Source of the DNA: Rickettsia typhi
Lineage (GTDB): Bacteria; Pseudomonadota; Alphaproteobacteria; Rickettsiales; Deianiraeaceae
DNA: 64,000 nucleotides
Reading direction: 5' to 3'
NCBI GenBank assembly: GCA_945881985.1
Contig: CAMCVL010000004.1
Span: 1 to 64,000 of the forward strand
Shown: positions 38,604-48,631 of the stretch, one piece after another
Layout: the number at the start of each line of letters is the position of its first letter
Numbering within the stretch: position 1 is the stretch's first letter
Position numbers and translations under genes: made by a program
Notes under the pieces: model-generated
What the model saw: only the letters and a program-made list of their open reading frames with translations
Told to the model about the DNA's origin: nothing
The model's database searches: none

Positions 38604-39635
38604 TTACTTGCTAAGAATGTATTTTTCCTTGATTTCCTGCCAGTTTTCAATTGTCATACCAAGCGATAAGCCAACAGATTCCAAAACTTCCTTGATTTCA
38701 TCAAGGGATTTTTTACCAAAGTTTGGTGTTTTAATAAGATCGGACTCTGTAAACTGAACAAGTTCACCAACAAATGTAATGCTTTCGCTTCTAAGGCAGT
38801 TACTAGCCCTAACCGAAAGTTCAAGCTCAGTAACTTTTTTAATAAGGTTAGGATTGATATCAAGCTGTTTAGAATCTACCTGACCAAGGTCCTTCTCGGT
38901 AAAGTCAATAACAAACTTAAGATGCTGCCTAATAAGGTAAGAGGATATCTTAAGGGCGTCCTTTGGCGCTATTGAGCCATTTGTTTCAATTGTCAAAACA
39001 ACTTTGTCGTAGTTGTCGTGGTTTTTTTTACTGGAAACCATCTGTTCGTCAACAACAAACGACACATTGGTAACCGGTGAATAGTAGCAATCAAGATGTA
39101 TCATTGCATACTCTTTTTCGTCATCTTGTATTGCATTGGTAGCCGGAACATAGCCAAAGCCAGTAGTAATCAATAGTTCAATTTCAATTGGAGTGGATAC
39201 AGAAACGCACTCAAGCAAATGCTGCTCAGGATTTAATATTGTAATATCTTTTGACAGAGGTATCATACCAGCTGTAAAAGGTCCTTTTTTTTCAATCTTG
39301 AACGAAATTCTTTTTTCCTCATTAAATTCAAGAGAAATTGCAAGTTTTTTTAGATTTGCAATAAGCGTTGATACATCCTCTTTTGCCCCCTGAATAGGCG
39401 AGAACTCATGAGTTATGCCCTTGATTTTAATACCCGATACGCATGCACCATGCACCGATGACAACAGAGTGCGTCTTAGGCTGTTTGCCATAGTAGTGCC
39501 AAAACCTTTTTTAAGAGGATAAATTGATATGATAGATTTTTTACCAGGAATGATAACCTCCTCTGTCATCTCGTCTGGAAAGATGATTGTGTCGTAGATT
39601 GCAGGTATTTCAAAATCTTGACCCTTATTAGACAT
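38604..39635 (-). CDS. rpoA: RNA polymerase subunit alpha
   Basis: Alpha subunit that dimerises to nucleate polymerase assembly and contacts promoter UP elements. From ATG 39635 it is 343 residues. It includes PLKKGFGTTMANSLRRTLLSS, GACVSGIKIKGITHEF, EYAMIHLDCYYSPV, and the C-terminal domain ELSVRASNCLRSESITFVGE with IKTPNFGKKSLDEIKEVLES. An in-frame ATG at 39686 would add 17 residues; a T-rich tract sits just before 39635. rplQ, which normally follows rpoA, is replaced by infA. Confidence 0.98.
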   Translation of the reverse strand: MSNKGQDFEIPAIYDTIIFPDEMTEEVIIPGKKSIISIYPLKKGFGTTMANSLRRTLLSSVHGACVSGIKIKGITHEFSPIQGAKEDVSTLIANLKKLAISLEFNEEKRISFKIEKKGPFTAGMIPLSKDITILNPEQHLLECVSVSTPIEIELLITTGFGYVPATNAIQDDEKEYAMIHLDCYYSPVTNVSFVVDEQMVSSKKNHDNYDKVVLTIETNGSIAPKDALKISSYLIRQHLKFVIDFTEKDLGQVDSKQLDINPNLIKKVTELELSVRASNCLRSESITFVGELVQFTESDLIKTPNFGKKSLDEIKEVLESVGLSLGMTIENWQEIKEKYILSK

Positions 39636-39743
39636 AGCAAAAAACTTAACTAATGTTTTAATAAAATTTAAACTTAAAATAAACAAGGTATGTAAAGAGC
39701 AGGTCAGCCCTTATAAACCTTGCAAAAGGCTTTATGGAGATAA

Positions 39744-40190
39744 CTACACTCTTCTTCTTTTTGGAGCTCTGCATCCATTGTGAGGAAAAGGCGTAGCATC
39801 AGCAATGCTATTGACAATAAAGCTGCTGTTGTTTAGACAAAAGTTTTTAATTGCCTCAATTGAAGCATCCCTACCAGAGCCAATACCTTTAACAATAACA
39901 TCAATGGTTTTTATGTTGAGTGAAAAGATTTGTTCCAATAGCTTTGTTGTTATGTCCTTAGCTGCAAAAGGAGTTGATTTTTTTGCCCCCCTGTAAAATT
40001 TACCAGATGAAACTTGACCAACAAGAGAGTTGCCATTAGGGTCTGTTGCTACAACGATTGTATTGTTTTTTGTTGCAAGAATGTGAAATTTTGCAACGGT
40101 AATTGAAGCAAGATTTTTAACTCTTTTTTTTTGAGCAAGAGCTTGACCTTGTTTTTTATCACCTGACTTTTTTTTATTATCGTTAGACAT
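39744..40190 (-). CDS. rpsK: 30S ribosomal protein S11
   Basis: Platform protein near the 3' end of 16S rRNA, 148 residues. It has NLASITVAKFHILATKNNTI, YRGAKKSTPFAA and a C-terminal SIADATPFPHNGCRAPKRRRV, the S11 signature. A Lys/Gln-rich N-terminal extension (about 25 residues, KKKSGDKKQGQALAQKKR) precedes the conserved core. Start lacks a Shine-Dalgarno and follows TTTATTTTTG. It is 48 bp downstream of rpsM. Confidence 0.97.
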   Translation of the reverse strand: MSNDNKKKSGDKKQGQALAQKKRVKNLASITVAKFHILATKNNTIVVATDPNGNSLVGQVSSGKFYRGAKKSTPFAAKDITTKLLEQIFSLNIKTIDVIVKGIGSGRDASIEAIKNFCLNNSSFIVNSIADATPFPHNGCRAPKRRRV

Positions 40191-40238
40191 TTATAAAGAC
40201 AAAAATAAATATATAAATTGATTAATATGACTTATATT

Positions 40239-40601
40239 TTAAGAGCTTTTTTTCTTGCCCTTTCTGGTTCTTGCGTTATTTTTGGTTCTTTGACCTCTAA
40301 CAGGCAAGCCTTTTTTGTGCCTTACACCCTTATAGCAGTTTATTGCAATAAGAGCCTTAATATCATCAAGCACTTTTCTTCTAAGATCAGCCTCAACAAC
40401 AAGGTTTTTGGTAATATAGGTTCTTATGGCAGCAAGTTGCTCATCGCTAAGCTCTGAAAATTTTGCCTGATCGTTAATACCAAGCTGACCGCAGATTGTT
40501 TTAGCCAAAGGCACACCAACACCATAAATGTAGCTAAGACCAATGAATATTCTTTTGTTGGCAGGTATTGCAACGTTTGATATTCTAACAGTAGTAGACA
40601 T
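40239..40601 (-). CDS. rpsM: 30S ribosomal protein S13
   Basis: Head protein that bridges to the 50S and contacts tRNA, 120 residues from ATG 40601. It opens STTVRISNVAIPANKRIFIGLSYIYGVG and ends CYKGVRHKKGLPVRGQRTKNNARTRKGKKK, the S13 pattern. An upstream frame to 40613 would add four residues. It is 20 bp after rpsI, so the order rpsI-rpsM-rpsK-rpoA is unusual but compact. Confidence 0.97.
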   Translation of the reverse strand: MSTTVRISNVAIPANKRIFIGLSYIYGVGVPLAKTICGQLGINDQAKFSELSDEQLAAIRTYITKNLVVEADLRRKVLDDIKALIAINCYKGVRHKKGLPVRGQRTKNNARTRKGKKKSS

Positions 40602-40621
40602 AGAAATAAACAAATATAAAA

Positions 40622-41230
40622 TTAACGCTTTGAAAATTGTTCTTTTTTTCTGGACTTTCTGAAACCAGGTAGTTTTCTTTCAACAACCCTAGAGTCCGTA
40701 GCAATAAGACCAGCTTGCTTGAGAGTTTTTTTAAACTCTTCACTTTTACCGGAAATATATTTTGCAAGAGCCAAACTAAAGGATTCCGCATGACCTTTAA
40801 CACCACCACCGTTTACCGAAGCAACAATGTTAAGCTCTGCAATGTCAAAATTTTGCCCAGCCGCTTTTAAAACCTTAACAGGTTGTAAGGCAACATCAGC
40901 AAAATAAGCAGGGGTAAAATAATCCTTAAGAGTTTTGTTGTTAATAACTATACCTCCTTTTTTAACTTCTCTAATTACACAAAGAGCTGTTTTTCTTCTT
41001 GCCTTTGTGTAAAGAGGCTTGGAGTTATTTTTAACCTGGGATTTTTTTGTTGATTTTACTGATGTATCATCGCTGCTTTGCAATACTTCTTTTTGTTCGG
41101 TAATATTTTGAGAAATTTGAGTATCAGGAGTTGCAGTTTTTTTTGTTGTTGTTTTTGCGGTTTTTGCAGGAGTTGCTTTTTTAACATCCTTTACCTCAGC
41201 TTCTGATTTTTTTTTGGTTGTTGTTGCCAT
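40622..41230 (-). CDS. rpsI: 30S ribosomal protein S9 with N-terminal extension
   Basis: S9 reaches into the ribosomal P site with its C-terminal tail. The core (residues about 76-202) has YTKARRKTALCVIREVKKGG, then VNGGGVKGHAESFSLALAKY, and ends with a Lys/Arg-rich tail (SRVVERKLPGFRKSRKKEQFSKR, terminal KR). In front lie about 70 residues of Lys/Thr/Ser/Ala-rich low-complexity sequence (KKATPAKTAKTTTKK). Most S9 proteins are 130-160 residues, so 202 is long. The extension could bind RNA. Confidence 0.96.
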   Translation of the reverse strand: MATTTKKKSEAEVKDVKKATPAKTAKTTTKKTATPDTQISQNITEQKEVLQSSDDTSVKSTKKSQVKNNSKPLYTKARRKTALCVIREVKKGGIVINNKTLKDYFTPAYFADVALQPVKVLKAAGQNFDIAELNIVASVNGGGVKGHAESFSLALAKYISGKSEEFKKTLKQAGLIATDSRVVERKLPGFRKSRKKEQFSKR

Positions 41231-41248
41231 AATAATAAAAAATAATTA

Positions 41249-41734
41249 CTAATTGTTGTCGTTACTTACTGCGTTTTTTCTATTAAAAGACGCTATGTCA
41301 AGCTTAATTGGATTTTGTGCGACATGCGGGTGATTGTCGCCCTTGTAGATAAACAATTTTGTTAGTTGTTCGTAAGCGAGCTTTGAATGATGAGGAAACA
41401 TACCCTCAACAGCATGCTTAACAACTCTTGCAGGATTTTTACCGTTAAGAATATCCTTGATACGAGCTTCCTTAATACCGCCCGCATAGCCAGTATGCTT
41501 ATACAAAACTTTTGTGTAACTTTTGTTGGATGTAAGAGCTACCTTTTCGCAATTGGTAACAATTACATAATCGCCAGAATCGTTATTTGGAGTAAAGGTT
41601 GCTTTTTTTTTGCCTTTTAATATTTTAGCAACTTCAACAGCCAATCTACCAAGGCAAAGCCCTGTAGCATCAATTATATACCATTTTTTTTGTTGTTTTT
41701 GGTCGTAAAAAAAATGTGTAGAGTTTGTCAACAT
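41249..41734 (-). CDS. rplM: 50S ribosomal protein L13
   Basis: Early-assembly 50S protein, 161 residues. It has WYIIDATGLCLGRLAVEVAKILKGKKKATF, YVIVTNCEKVALTSNK and the signature HAVEGMFPHHSKLAYEQLTKLFIYKGDNHPH. It is the first gene of the rplM-rpsI-rpsM-rpsK-rpoA-infA run and has a candidate promoter about 50 bp upstream (41782-41808). Confidence 0.97.
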   Translation of the reverse strand: MLTNSTHFFYDQKQQKKWYIIDATGLCLGRLAVEVAKILKGKKKATFTPNNDSGDYVIVTNCEKVALTSNKSYTKVLYKHTGYAGGIKEARIKDILNGKNPARVVKHAVEGMFPHHSKLAYEQLTKLFIYKGDNHPHVAQNPIKLDIASFNRKNAVSNDNN

Positions 41735-41781
41735 AAACCTTAAAAACTATACTTAAAACACTATTAACATAGACAAATAAG

Positions 41782-41808
41782 GTTATATCACTATTGCATA
41801 ATAGTCAA
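41782..41808 (-). promoter_or_regulatory. Possible promoter of the ribosomal operon
   Basis: On the minus strand TTGACT (41808-41803) and TATAAC (41787-41782) are separated by 15 bp, shorter than the 17 bp seen at the other promoters here. It lies 48 bp ahead of the rplM start. Both boxes are five-of-six matches to consensus. Confidence 0.45.
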
Positions 41809-41835
41809 TATTTTTTTAAAAAATTATGCAAATTT

Positions 41836-42597
41836 TTATTTTGTGCACAAAAATAGCCCAAGATTCCAAGTTGTTTCAATCTTATTTGTTTGCCTATAAA
41901 TGCTTTTTAAATCGCTAAATCTTGATTGTAAGCCAAAATCTTTACCACCAAATCCATTAATTTTTTTAAAAAAAGCAAAAAGGTTTTTATAATCAATTTT
42001 TAAAGATAATTCTTGATATTTCACATCAAAGCCAAGGCTTGCCAAGCTATCAAATGTATCTTTACCTAATAAAAGTTTTTTTATATAGCCTTGATGGCAA
42101 ACATTAATGCTCCTTAAGGCGTTTTTTACCTCTATAAAACTACTATCCAATGGCACCGCAAAGGCAAACAAACCTCCTTTGTGAAGTAATTTGTGTATAT
42201 TATTAAACAATGCCTCAATGTCAAGGCTCCACTGCAATGCCATTGAGGATGTAATTATGTTAAAACCTTCAAAATTCTTACCAAAACAACAATTTAAACT
42301 AGCAATGTCTAATTTATCAAAATCTAATTGCCCTGCTCTTGCTTTAACACTTGCTATTTTACACATCTGCTCCGATGAGTCTATTTGGTAAATCTGCCCC
42401 TTGTTAACCGATAGATATTTTTGGCAAAACTCGGCAACATAACCAGTGCCACAGCCAATGTCTAAAATTTGCGGATTGTTAAATTTGTGATCTTTAATTA
42501 ATAAAACCAAATGCTCGGCGATAACTTTTTGCAGCTCAGAATTTTTATCATACTGGCTAGCTTTGTAATTAAAGCCTCTTGCGGTTGATAATGTCAT
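41836..42597 (-). CDS. SAM-dependent methyltransferase, BioC-like
   Basis: A class I methyltransferase of 253 residues from ATG 42597. The N-terminal GFNYKASQYDKNSELQKVIAEHL and then ILDIGCGTGYVAEF (SAM motif I), SSEQMCKIA, and ITSSMALQWSLDIEALFNNI resemble BioC, which methylates malonyl-ACP to begin biotin synthesis. Other bio genes are not visible, so the specific role is inferred. It follows dapA after 12 bp on the same strand and may be co-transcribed. An alternative is a related ubiquinone or other small-molecule methyltransferase. Confidence 0.65.
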   Translation of the reverse strand: MTLSTARGFNYKASQYDKNSELQKVIAEHLVLLIKDHKFNNPQILDIGCGTGYVAEFCQKYLSVNKGQIYQIDSSEQMCKIASVKARAGQLDFDKLDIASLNCCFGKNFEGFNIITSSMALQWSLDIEALFNNIHKLLHKGGLFAFAVPLDSSFIEVKNALRSINVCHQGYIKKLLLGKDTFDSLASLGFDVKYQELSLKIDYKNLFAFFKKINGFGGKDFGLQSRFSDLKSIYRQTNKIETTWNLGLFLCTK

Positions 42598-42609
42598 CAA
42601 TTTTTGCAA

Positions 42610-43515
42610 TTATTTAAAGCTCACATTCCACTTTGCAAGTTCCTTTGCAAGTAAAGCTTTAAGCTCGCTAGAAGGCTCGCAAAGAGGCATTCTAATCTCC
42701 GCTTCGCAAAAACCAGCAAGGTGCATAATATATTTAATTGGTATCGGATTTGTTTGCATAAATAGTATTGCATTTATATTTGTAAGGCTTTGTTGTATTG
42801 CATTTGCCTCGGCAATTTTACCCTCAAGCGACAATCTTTGAACCTTAGCACAAACATCTGGCAATAAATTGCTTGTAACTGATATTATGCCATGCCCCCC
42901 AGATGCGTTAAAAGAAACCGCCGTCATATCCTCCCCAGATAGCAAGGTAAAAGGCTTACCAAGCTTTGCATTTAGGGTGTAGACTCTGGCAAGGTCGCCT
43001 GTTGCATCTTTTATGCCGACTATATTTTTTAACTCTGCAAGCTTTGCAATTGTATCATCTGATATATTTACTGATGTCCTGCCAGGTACATTGTATAAAA
43101 TAATTGGCAAATCAGTAGAATCGTGCACCGCCCTAAAATGAGCGTAAAGACCATCTTGCGTTGGCTTGTTGTAGTAAGGAGCAATTACAAGAGCAGCATC
43201 TGCACCGCTTTTTTGTGCATGCTTTGTTAGCTCTATGCTCTCACTTGTGGAATTTGACCCAGTACCAGCAATAACTTTAACCCTGTTTTTTACAATCTTT
43301 ACCCCTCTTTCAATCACACTATTATGCTCCTCGTGCGACAGAGTTGGCGACTCGCCAGTTGTACCACAAAGAACCAAGCCATCAACGCCTTTTGCAATTT
43401 GATATTCTATGATTTTTTCAAAGGCAAGCCAGTCAATCTGACCGTTTTTAAAAGGCGTAATCATAGCCGTGTAAAGCCCTGTAAATGGAAGGGTTAGGTT
43501 TTGATTTATTGGCAT
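42610..43515 (-). CDS. dapA: 4-hydroxy-tetrahydrodipicolinate synthase DapA
   Basis: Condenses pyruvate and aspartate semialdehyde, the committed step to lysine and meso-DAP. The 301 residues have GLVLCGTTGESPTL, the Schiff-base Lys169 in VGIKDATGD and the proton-relay Tyr141 in ILYNVPGRTS. NuoN starts divergently about 310 bp away. The gene supports meso-DAP supply for MurE (6679). Confidence 0.97.
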   Translation of the reverse strand: MPINQNLTLPFTGLYTAMITPFKNGQIDWLAFEKIIEYQIAKGVDGLVLCGTTGESPTLSHEEHNSVIERGVKIVKNRVKVIAGTGSNSTSESIELTKHAQKSGADAALVIAPYYNKPTQDGLYAHFRAVHDSTDLPIILYNVPGRTSVNISDDTIAKLAELKNIVGIKDATGDLARVYTLNAKLGKPFTLLSGEDMTAVSFNASGGHGIISVTSNLLPDVCAKVQRLSLEGKIAEANAIQQSLTNINAILFMQTNPIPIKYIMHLAGFCEAEIRMPLCEPSSELKALLAKELAKWNVSFK

Positions 43516-43823
43516 AATAACATTACATAAAAATACAATTCTAAAATCAATTCTTTATCACTAATAATTTGTAAATCAGTATCCAAATAAATACAAGTAA
43601 TTTTGCTTAAAAGGTAATTTTCTGCATTAAGGGCATTAAGGCATTAGGCTTTAAGCCAACAAAAAGATTTACTAAAGACAAAACATTTTTTAAATAGAAA
43701 ATTCTTGGCTTTAAAATTAGATTTTGTATAAAACATTGTTTTTGCAAAAATATCTTGATTAAAAATTAAAAACATACAAAATTGGTTTTAATGTTTTTTT
43801 GCAAAATTTTGTGAGTTTTTTAT
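43516..43823. other. AT-rich divergent spacer
   Basis: 308 bp between dapA and nuoN, no coding frame. A short imperfect tandem GCATTAAGG/GCATTAAG/GCATTAGG lies at 43624-43648. Otherwise I see only AT-rich sequence that presumably holds the two divergent promoters. Confidence 0.4.
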
Positions 43824-45404
43824 ATGATTTCGGTTTTTAGCCTTAGCTTTTTAAAGGCATTTTTGCCAGAGATTTTATCTGTCTTTATCGCCTTTGTAAG
43901 TTTTATGCTATCGTGCTTTATTAAGGATGGTAAGTTTAAAAAAGATGTTTTTCATGTTTTTGCAACAATATCAATTGCATTACTAATTGCCACTGCGGCT
44001 TTAAAAACAGATTCTTACATAGATTATTACGATGGCTTTTTTGCCTCAAAAAATCTTTTTGCCAATTTTGTACGCGATTTTTCTTCTCAGCAAAATTTTA
44101 CTACTACCTTGCCAAAGCTGATAATGCTAATATTTTTAGCTCTTTTTACAATCTATTGCTTTTACAAAGATGTCAACTCCTTTAGTTTATTTGGCATGGC
44201 ATTGCTATGCTTTGCTGGTGCTGCTTTTTTAATTTGTGCAACAAGCTTTTTATCTTTGTACTTAGCTTTGGAGATGCAGGCAATACCAGCCTACATAATT
44301 GCTGCATCTGGGCTTAAGGTTTGCAAAAAAGACCAGTTTGAGGGCGTGTTGAAGTACTTTATACTTTCGGCAGTAATGTCGTGTCTATTGCTTTATGGTA
44401 TATCAATTATATACTTTAACTTTGGGCATTTTAATTTTGACGCTATTATTATCACATCCGTTTCCAATATTTCAAGTGAGCTTTTGGGCTTTGGTAGCGG
44501 TGCAGCTGATGTAAGCAAGATTATTTCGCCAATAGCTAACAAGGCATCCTTAAGTTTTGGCTTTGCTTTAATTATTGTTGCTTTACTTGGCAAGCTTGGA
44601 TGTGCACCGTTTCAATTTTGGGTGCCGGACTTATACACGGCAACAAAAAAAACCCCACTAATGCTTTTATCTACCATGCCAAAGGTATCGGTGCTTATAG
44701 CACTTGCCTTAGTGTTGAAGATTGCTTACTGGACCACAGGACTAAGCTTTGTTCAAAACCTTCAAGTTGTTTCAATCTTTTGCATCTGTGCATCTTTTGT
44801 GATAGGTGCCTTTGGTGGTATAAGACAAACAAATTTAAAAAGACTTATAGCTTACAGTGCAATATTAAATGCTGGATTTATGGCACTGGGCGTTTTATCT
44901 TCTTCTGTCTCGCCTTTTATGCCAAGCCCTTCAATATACTTGCTATACATTTTGTTTTATGGTCTTGGCGTGTTCTCGCTTTTGTCTTTAATATCAGTTG
45001 CAGAACAAAAAAGCGGCGTTAAATATGTTAATCTTGAGTCTTTAAACGGGCTTGCAAAAAAACATCCTCTTATAGCGGCTCTTATTTTATGCTCTGTGTT
45101 TTCATTGATTGGGGTGCCTCCATTTGCTGGATTTGTTGTTAAATTTGCTGTTTTGTACTCCGCAATTGTTAACGGATACATTATTGCATCTATTTTTGGT
45201 GTTTTGGCATCTGTTGTTGCATGCTTTTATTATCTTAAGATACTTAATCACATATATTTTAAACCTCTTAAAAACGAGGCTGAAGCAAGTAAGCTTTATC
45301 ACTGCTCTACTGCCTCAAAGGCTATAATTGCAATAAATGTAGCGATTCTTGTGGCAAATCTTGCCTTGATATTTGCCTTGCCAAAGCTTGGATTATTTGG
45401 CTAA
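43824..45404 (+). CDS. nuoN: NADH-quinone oxidoreductase subunit N
   Basis: Proton-pumping antiporter-like subunit of complex I, 526 residues with about 14 hydrophobic segments. YLALEMQAIPAYIIAA, then LIIVALLGKLGCAPFQFWVPDLY and RQTNLKRLIAYSAILNAGF and FSLIGVPPFAGFVVKF follow NuoN. Neighbouring nuoM is absent. lpxK starts 7 bp after the stop, so the two are probably co-transcribed. Confidence 0.96.
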   Translation: MISVFSLSFLKAFLPEILSVFIAFVSFMLSCFIKDGKFKKDVFHVFATISIALLIATAALKTDSYIDYYDGFFASKNLFANFVRDFSSQQNFTTTLPKLIMLIFLALFTIYCFYKDVNSFSLFGMALLCFAGAAFLICATSFLSLYLALEMQAIPAYIIAASGLKVCKKDQFEGVLKYFILSAVMSCLLLYGISIIYFNFGHFNFDAIIITSVSNISSELLGFGSGAADVSKIISPIANKASLSFGFALIIVALLGKLGCAPFQFWVPDLYTATKKTPLMLLSTMPKVSVLIALALVLKIAYWTTGLSFVQNLQVVSIFCICASFVIGAFGGIRQTNLKRLIAYSAILNAGFMALGVLSSSVSPFMPSPSIYLLYILFYGLGVFSLLSLISVAEQKSGVKYVNLESLNGLAKKHPLIAALILCSVFSLIGVPPFAGFVVKFAVLYSAIVNGYIIASIFGVLASVVACFYYLKILNHIYFKPLKNEAEASKLYHCSTASKAIIAINVAILVANLALIFALPKLGLFG

Positions 45405-45410
45405 AAAATA

Positions 45411-46421
45411 GTGTTAAAAACCCCATTTTTTTGGCATAGTAAGTCTTTTGCATCACGCATCACAAGCTATTTTTTTTTGCCGATTGCCGCAGTTTACTAT
45501 CTTGCTTACCTTGCAAATGCCTGTTTTAAGCATTTTTTTATTAAAAAAACCAAGCTTCCAATCAAAGCAATTCTTGTTGGCAACTACACAATGGGCGGAG
45601 CGGGCAAAACCCCTTTTTGCATAGCCTTGGCAAATTTTTACTTATCTAGGGGCAAGAGGGTGTGCTTTTTGTCCAAAGGTTACGGGCGTAAGCTTTGTGG
45701 ATTTTACGAGGTAAATTCTGCAAAAAACCTTAACCTTGACCCCTTTTTATATGGCGACGAGCCGGTGTTGCTATCCAAAACAGCCCCAGTGTTTTTATAC
45801 AGCAAGGCAAGCGACCTTAAAAAACCACCCTATCAAAACTTTGATATTGCAATTATGGACGATGGGCTGCACGGGGGATTGATTAAGCCAAGTCAAACTA
45901 TAATATTGTGGGATGGTGCCTTAAACTACACAAACAAACTCCCCTTTCCTGCCGGTGGATTTAGGTGCTTACTTAGCAATCCTTTTATCAAGGCGGACAT
46001 GCACTTTGCCATTTTGCCACAGGGTATGCAAAAGCCTTTAAATCAATCATTTTTTGCAAAAATACCAAGTTTTTACACGGCAAAAACAAGTGTGGCTTTT
46101 AAAAATGATACATCCTTACAAAGCCTCCAAAACTCAAAGGTTATAGCATTTTGCGGCATTGCAAGGCCTCAAAAATTTTACCAAAGCCTTGAACTTTTAG
46201 GCATTAAGCCAGTTAAAACAATAAACTTTGCCGACCATCACTCTTACACAAAGCAAGAAGCCCTAGAGCTTTTAAATTACAAAAAGAATGGCTTTGCCTT
46301 AATAACAACCGCAAAAGATATAGTAAAAATAGAACACCTAATAGGCAACCAGCACGGCTTTAATGTTTTGCAAATTTCAACCTTGTTTGACTTTGATTTA
46401 TTTTACGATAAAACTTTTTGA
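45411..46421 (+). CDS. lpxK: Tetraacyldisaccharide 4'-kinase LpxK
   Basis: Phosphorylates the 4' position of the lipid A precursor at the inner membrane. GTG start; 336 residues. A hydrophobic N-terminal segment (residues 19-40) precedes the P-loop GNYTMGGAGKTP (57-68). The LpxK-like GYGRKLCGFYEV, the DEP-containing YGDEPVLLSKTA, and IMDDGLHG (DDG motif) follow, with PAGGFR later. It shows lipid A synthesis, in line with lptD. Confidence 0.93.
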   Translation: MLKTPFFWHSKSFASRITSYFFLPIAAVYYLAYLANACFKHFFIKKTKLPIKAILVGNYTMGGAGKTPFCIALANFYLSRGKRVCFLSKGYGRKLCGFYEVNSAKNLNLDPFLYGDEPVLLSKTAPVFLYSKASDLKKPPYQNFDIAIMDDGLHGGLIKPSQTIILWDGALNYTNKLPFPAGGFRCLLSNPFIKADMHFAILPQGMQKPLNQSFFAKIPSFYTAKTSVAFKNDTSLQSLQNSKVIAFCGIARPQKFYQSLELLGIKPVKTINFADHHSYTKQEALELLNYKKNGFALITTAKDIVKIEHLIGNQHGFNVLQISTLFDFDLFYDKTF

Positions 46422-46514
46422 TAAAAAAATTTGTTTTTCTTGAAAATAGTTTTTAATAAATTAGACTTTGGTTTTATTGTATTTATTAATTTTTTATTGA
46501 GTCTTTATTAGTTT

Positions 46515-48617
46515 ATGTCAGCTACTCATCCCTTAAAATTGGTTCGTAATATTGGTATTGCGGCACATATTGACGCAGGTAAAACCACAACAACCGAGCG
46601 TATTTTGTATTATACAGGTAAAAGCCACAAAATTGGTGAAGTGCACGAGGGGGCTGCCACAATGGACTGGATGGAGCAAGAGAAGGAAAGAGGTATTACA
46701 ATTACCTCCGCTGCAACAACTTGCTACTGGAAGGATTGCCAAATTAACATCATAGACACCCCGGGCCACGTTGACTTTACAATTGAGGTTGAACGCTCGC
46801 TTAGAGTTTTGGACGGTGCCGTTGCAGTTTTTGACGGCGTTGCAGGCGTTGAGCCGCAATCCGAGACAGTATGGAGACAAGCTGATAAATACGGCGTGCC
46901 AAGAATATGCTTTGTCAACAAAATGGACAGAACCGGTGCTAACTTTTACAGATGTGTTGAGATGATGGTGAGCCGTCTTGGTGCAAAGCCATTAGTTACT
47001 CAATTACCTTTTGGCGAAGGCGAGGACTTTGATGGCATAATTGACCTATTAAAAATGAAGCTTGTTAAGTGGGAGAGTACAGAGCTTGGTGCAAACTTTG
47101 ACTACTACGATATTCCTGCGGACTATGTTGAAAAAGCTACAAAATACAGGGCGGATTTAATTGAAAATGCAGTTGAAGCAGACGAATCCCTAATGGAAAA
47201 ATACCTAAACGGTGAGGAAATTTCGGTTGACGAAATTAAATCCTGCATCCGTAAAGGTGCAATAAACCATGTTTTTGTGCCTGTTGTTTGTGGTAGTGCA
47301 TTTAAAAACAAGGGGGTTCAGTTGCTCTTGGATGCAGTTTGCGACTATTTACCTGCACCAATCGACCTGCCAGATGTTAAGGGTATTAACCCAAAAAACG
47401 AGACTGAAGATACCAGAAAGTCCGATGACAATGCCCCTTTCTCGGCTCTTGCATTTAAGATTATGAACGACCCATTTGTAGGGTCCATAACCTTTATCCG
47501 TATCTACTCGGGCAAGCTTACAACCGGTATATCTGTTGATAACACAACAAAAGAGAAAAAGGAAAGAGTTGGTAGAATGCTACTAATGCACGCTAACAAC
47601 AGGGAGGACATAAAAGAGGCTTTTGCCGGTGATATAGTTGCCTTGGCTGGACTTAAATGCACCACAACTGGGGACACTCTTTGCGACCCTGCAAACCCTA
47701 TTATTCTTGAAAGAATGGAGTTCCCTGAGCCTGTAATTAGCGTATCAGTTGAGCCAAAAACTATTGCAGACCAAGACAAAATGTCTACAGCAATAGGTAG
47801 ATTAGTTGCAGAAGACCCATCTTTAACAGTTGAGGTTGACAAGGAGACAAACCAAACCATTTTAAAAGGAATGGGGGAGTTGCACCTTGAAATCATCGTT
47901 GATAGAATGAAAAGAGAGTTTGGTGTTGAGGCTAACATTGGTGCTCCTCAGGTTGCATACAGGGAGACCATTACCCAAGGAGTTGAAATAGACTACCAAC
48001 ACAAAAAGCAAACCGGTGGTGCTGGGCAGTTTGCTAAGGTTAAAATTAAGTTTGAGCCTCAAGAGGCTGGCTCTGGCTACACTTTTGAAGACAAAATCTT
48101 TGGTGGTGCAATACCTAAGGAATACATCCCGGGGGTTGTTAAGGGGCTTGAGGGTGCTCAAAAAACTGGTCTTATCGCCGGCTACCAAGTTATTGACTTT
48201 AAAGCAACTCTACTTGATGGTAGCTACCACGAGGTGGACTCAAGTACTCTTGCCTTTGAAATTGCCGCAAGGTCAGCATTTAGGCAGCTTGCCACAAAGG
48301 GCGGTGTTAAACTACTTGAGCCAATCATGGCTGTTGAAGTTGTAACCCCAGACGAATACATGGGTAATGTAGTGGGCGATATTAACTCAAGAAGGGGTCA
48401 AATTGCTAGCATGGAGCCTCGTGGTAATGCACAGGTTGTAACTGCTGAAGTGCCTCTTGCTAATATGTTTGGCTATGTCAACTCGCTGCGTTCCCTCTCG
48501 CAAGGCCGTGCTCAGTACACAATGAAGTTTAGCAAATACGCTCAAGTTCCAGACGGCGTTGCTAAAACAATCTGCGAAAAATTCCAAGCTAAAAGATCCG
48601 GCGAGTCTGAGGAGTAG
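46515..48617 (+). CDS. fusA: Elongation factor G
   Basis: Ribosomal translocase GTPase, 700 residues. The G domain has [18 protein letters not shown], the switch [17 protein letters not shown] and [13 protein letters not shown]. Domain IV and V motifs include [14 protein letters not shown] and [19 protein letters not shown]. rpsL, rpsG and tuf, which usually flank fusA, are absent. A perfect palindrome at 48632-48655 follows. Confidence 0.99.
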   Translation: MSATHPLKLVRNIGIAAHIDAGKTTTTERILYYTGKSHKIGEVHEGAATMDWMEQEKERGITITSAATTCYWKDCQINIIDTPGHVDFTIEVERSLRVLDGAVAVFDGVAGVEPQSETVWRQADKYGVPRICFVNKMDRTGANFYRCVEMMVSRLGAKPLVTQLPFGEGEDFDGIIDLLKMKLVKWESTELGANFDYYDIPADYVEKATKYRADLIENAVEADESLMEKYLNGEEISVDEIKSCIRKGAINHVFVPVVCGSAFKNKGVQLLLDAVCDYLPAPIDLPDVKGINPKNETEDTRKSDDNAPFSALAFKIMNDPFVGSITFIRIYSGKLTTGISVDNTTKEKKERVGRMLLMHANNREDIKEAFAGDIVALAGLKCTTTGDTLCDPANPIILERMEFPEPVISVSVEPKTIADQDKMSTAIGRLVAEDPSLTVEVDKETNQTILKGMGELHLEIIVDRMKREFGVEANIGAPQVAYRETITQGVEIDYQHKKQTGGAGQFAKVKIKFEPQEAGSGYTFEDKIFGGAIPKEYIPGVVKGLEGAQKTGLIAGYQVIDFKATLLDGSYHEVDSSTLAFEIAARSAFRQLATKGGVKLLEPIMAVEVVTPDEYMGNVVGDINSRRGQIASMEPRGNAQVVTAEVPLANMFGYVNSLRSLSQGRAQYTMKFSKYAQVPDGVAKTICEKFQAKRSGESEE

Positions 48618-48631
48618 TGATATAATTTAAA

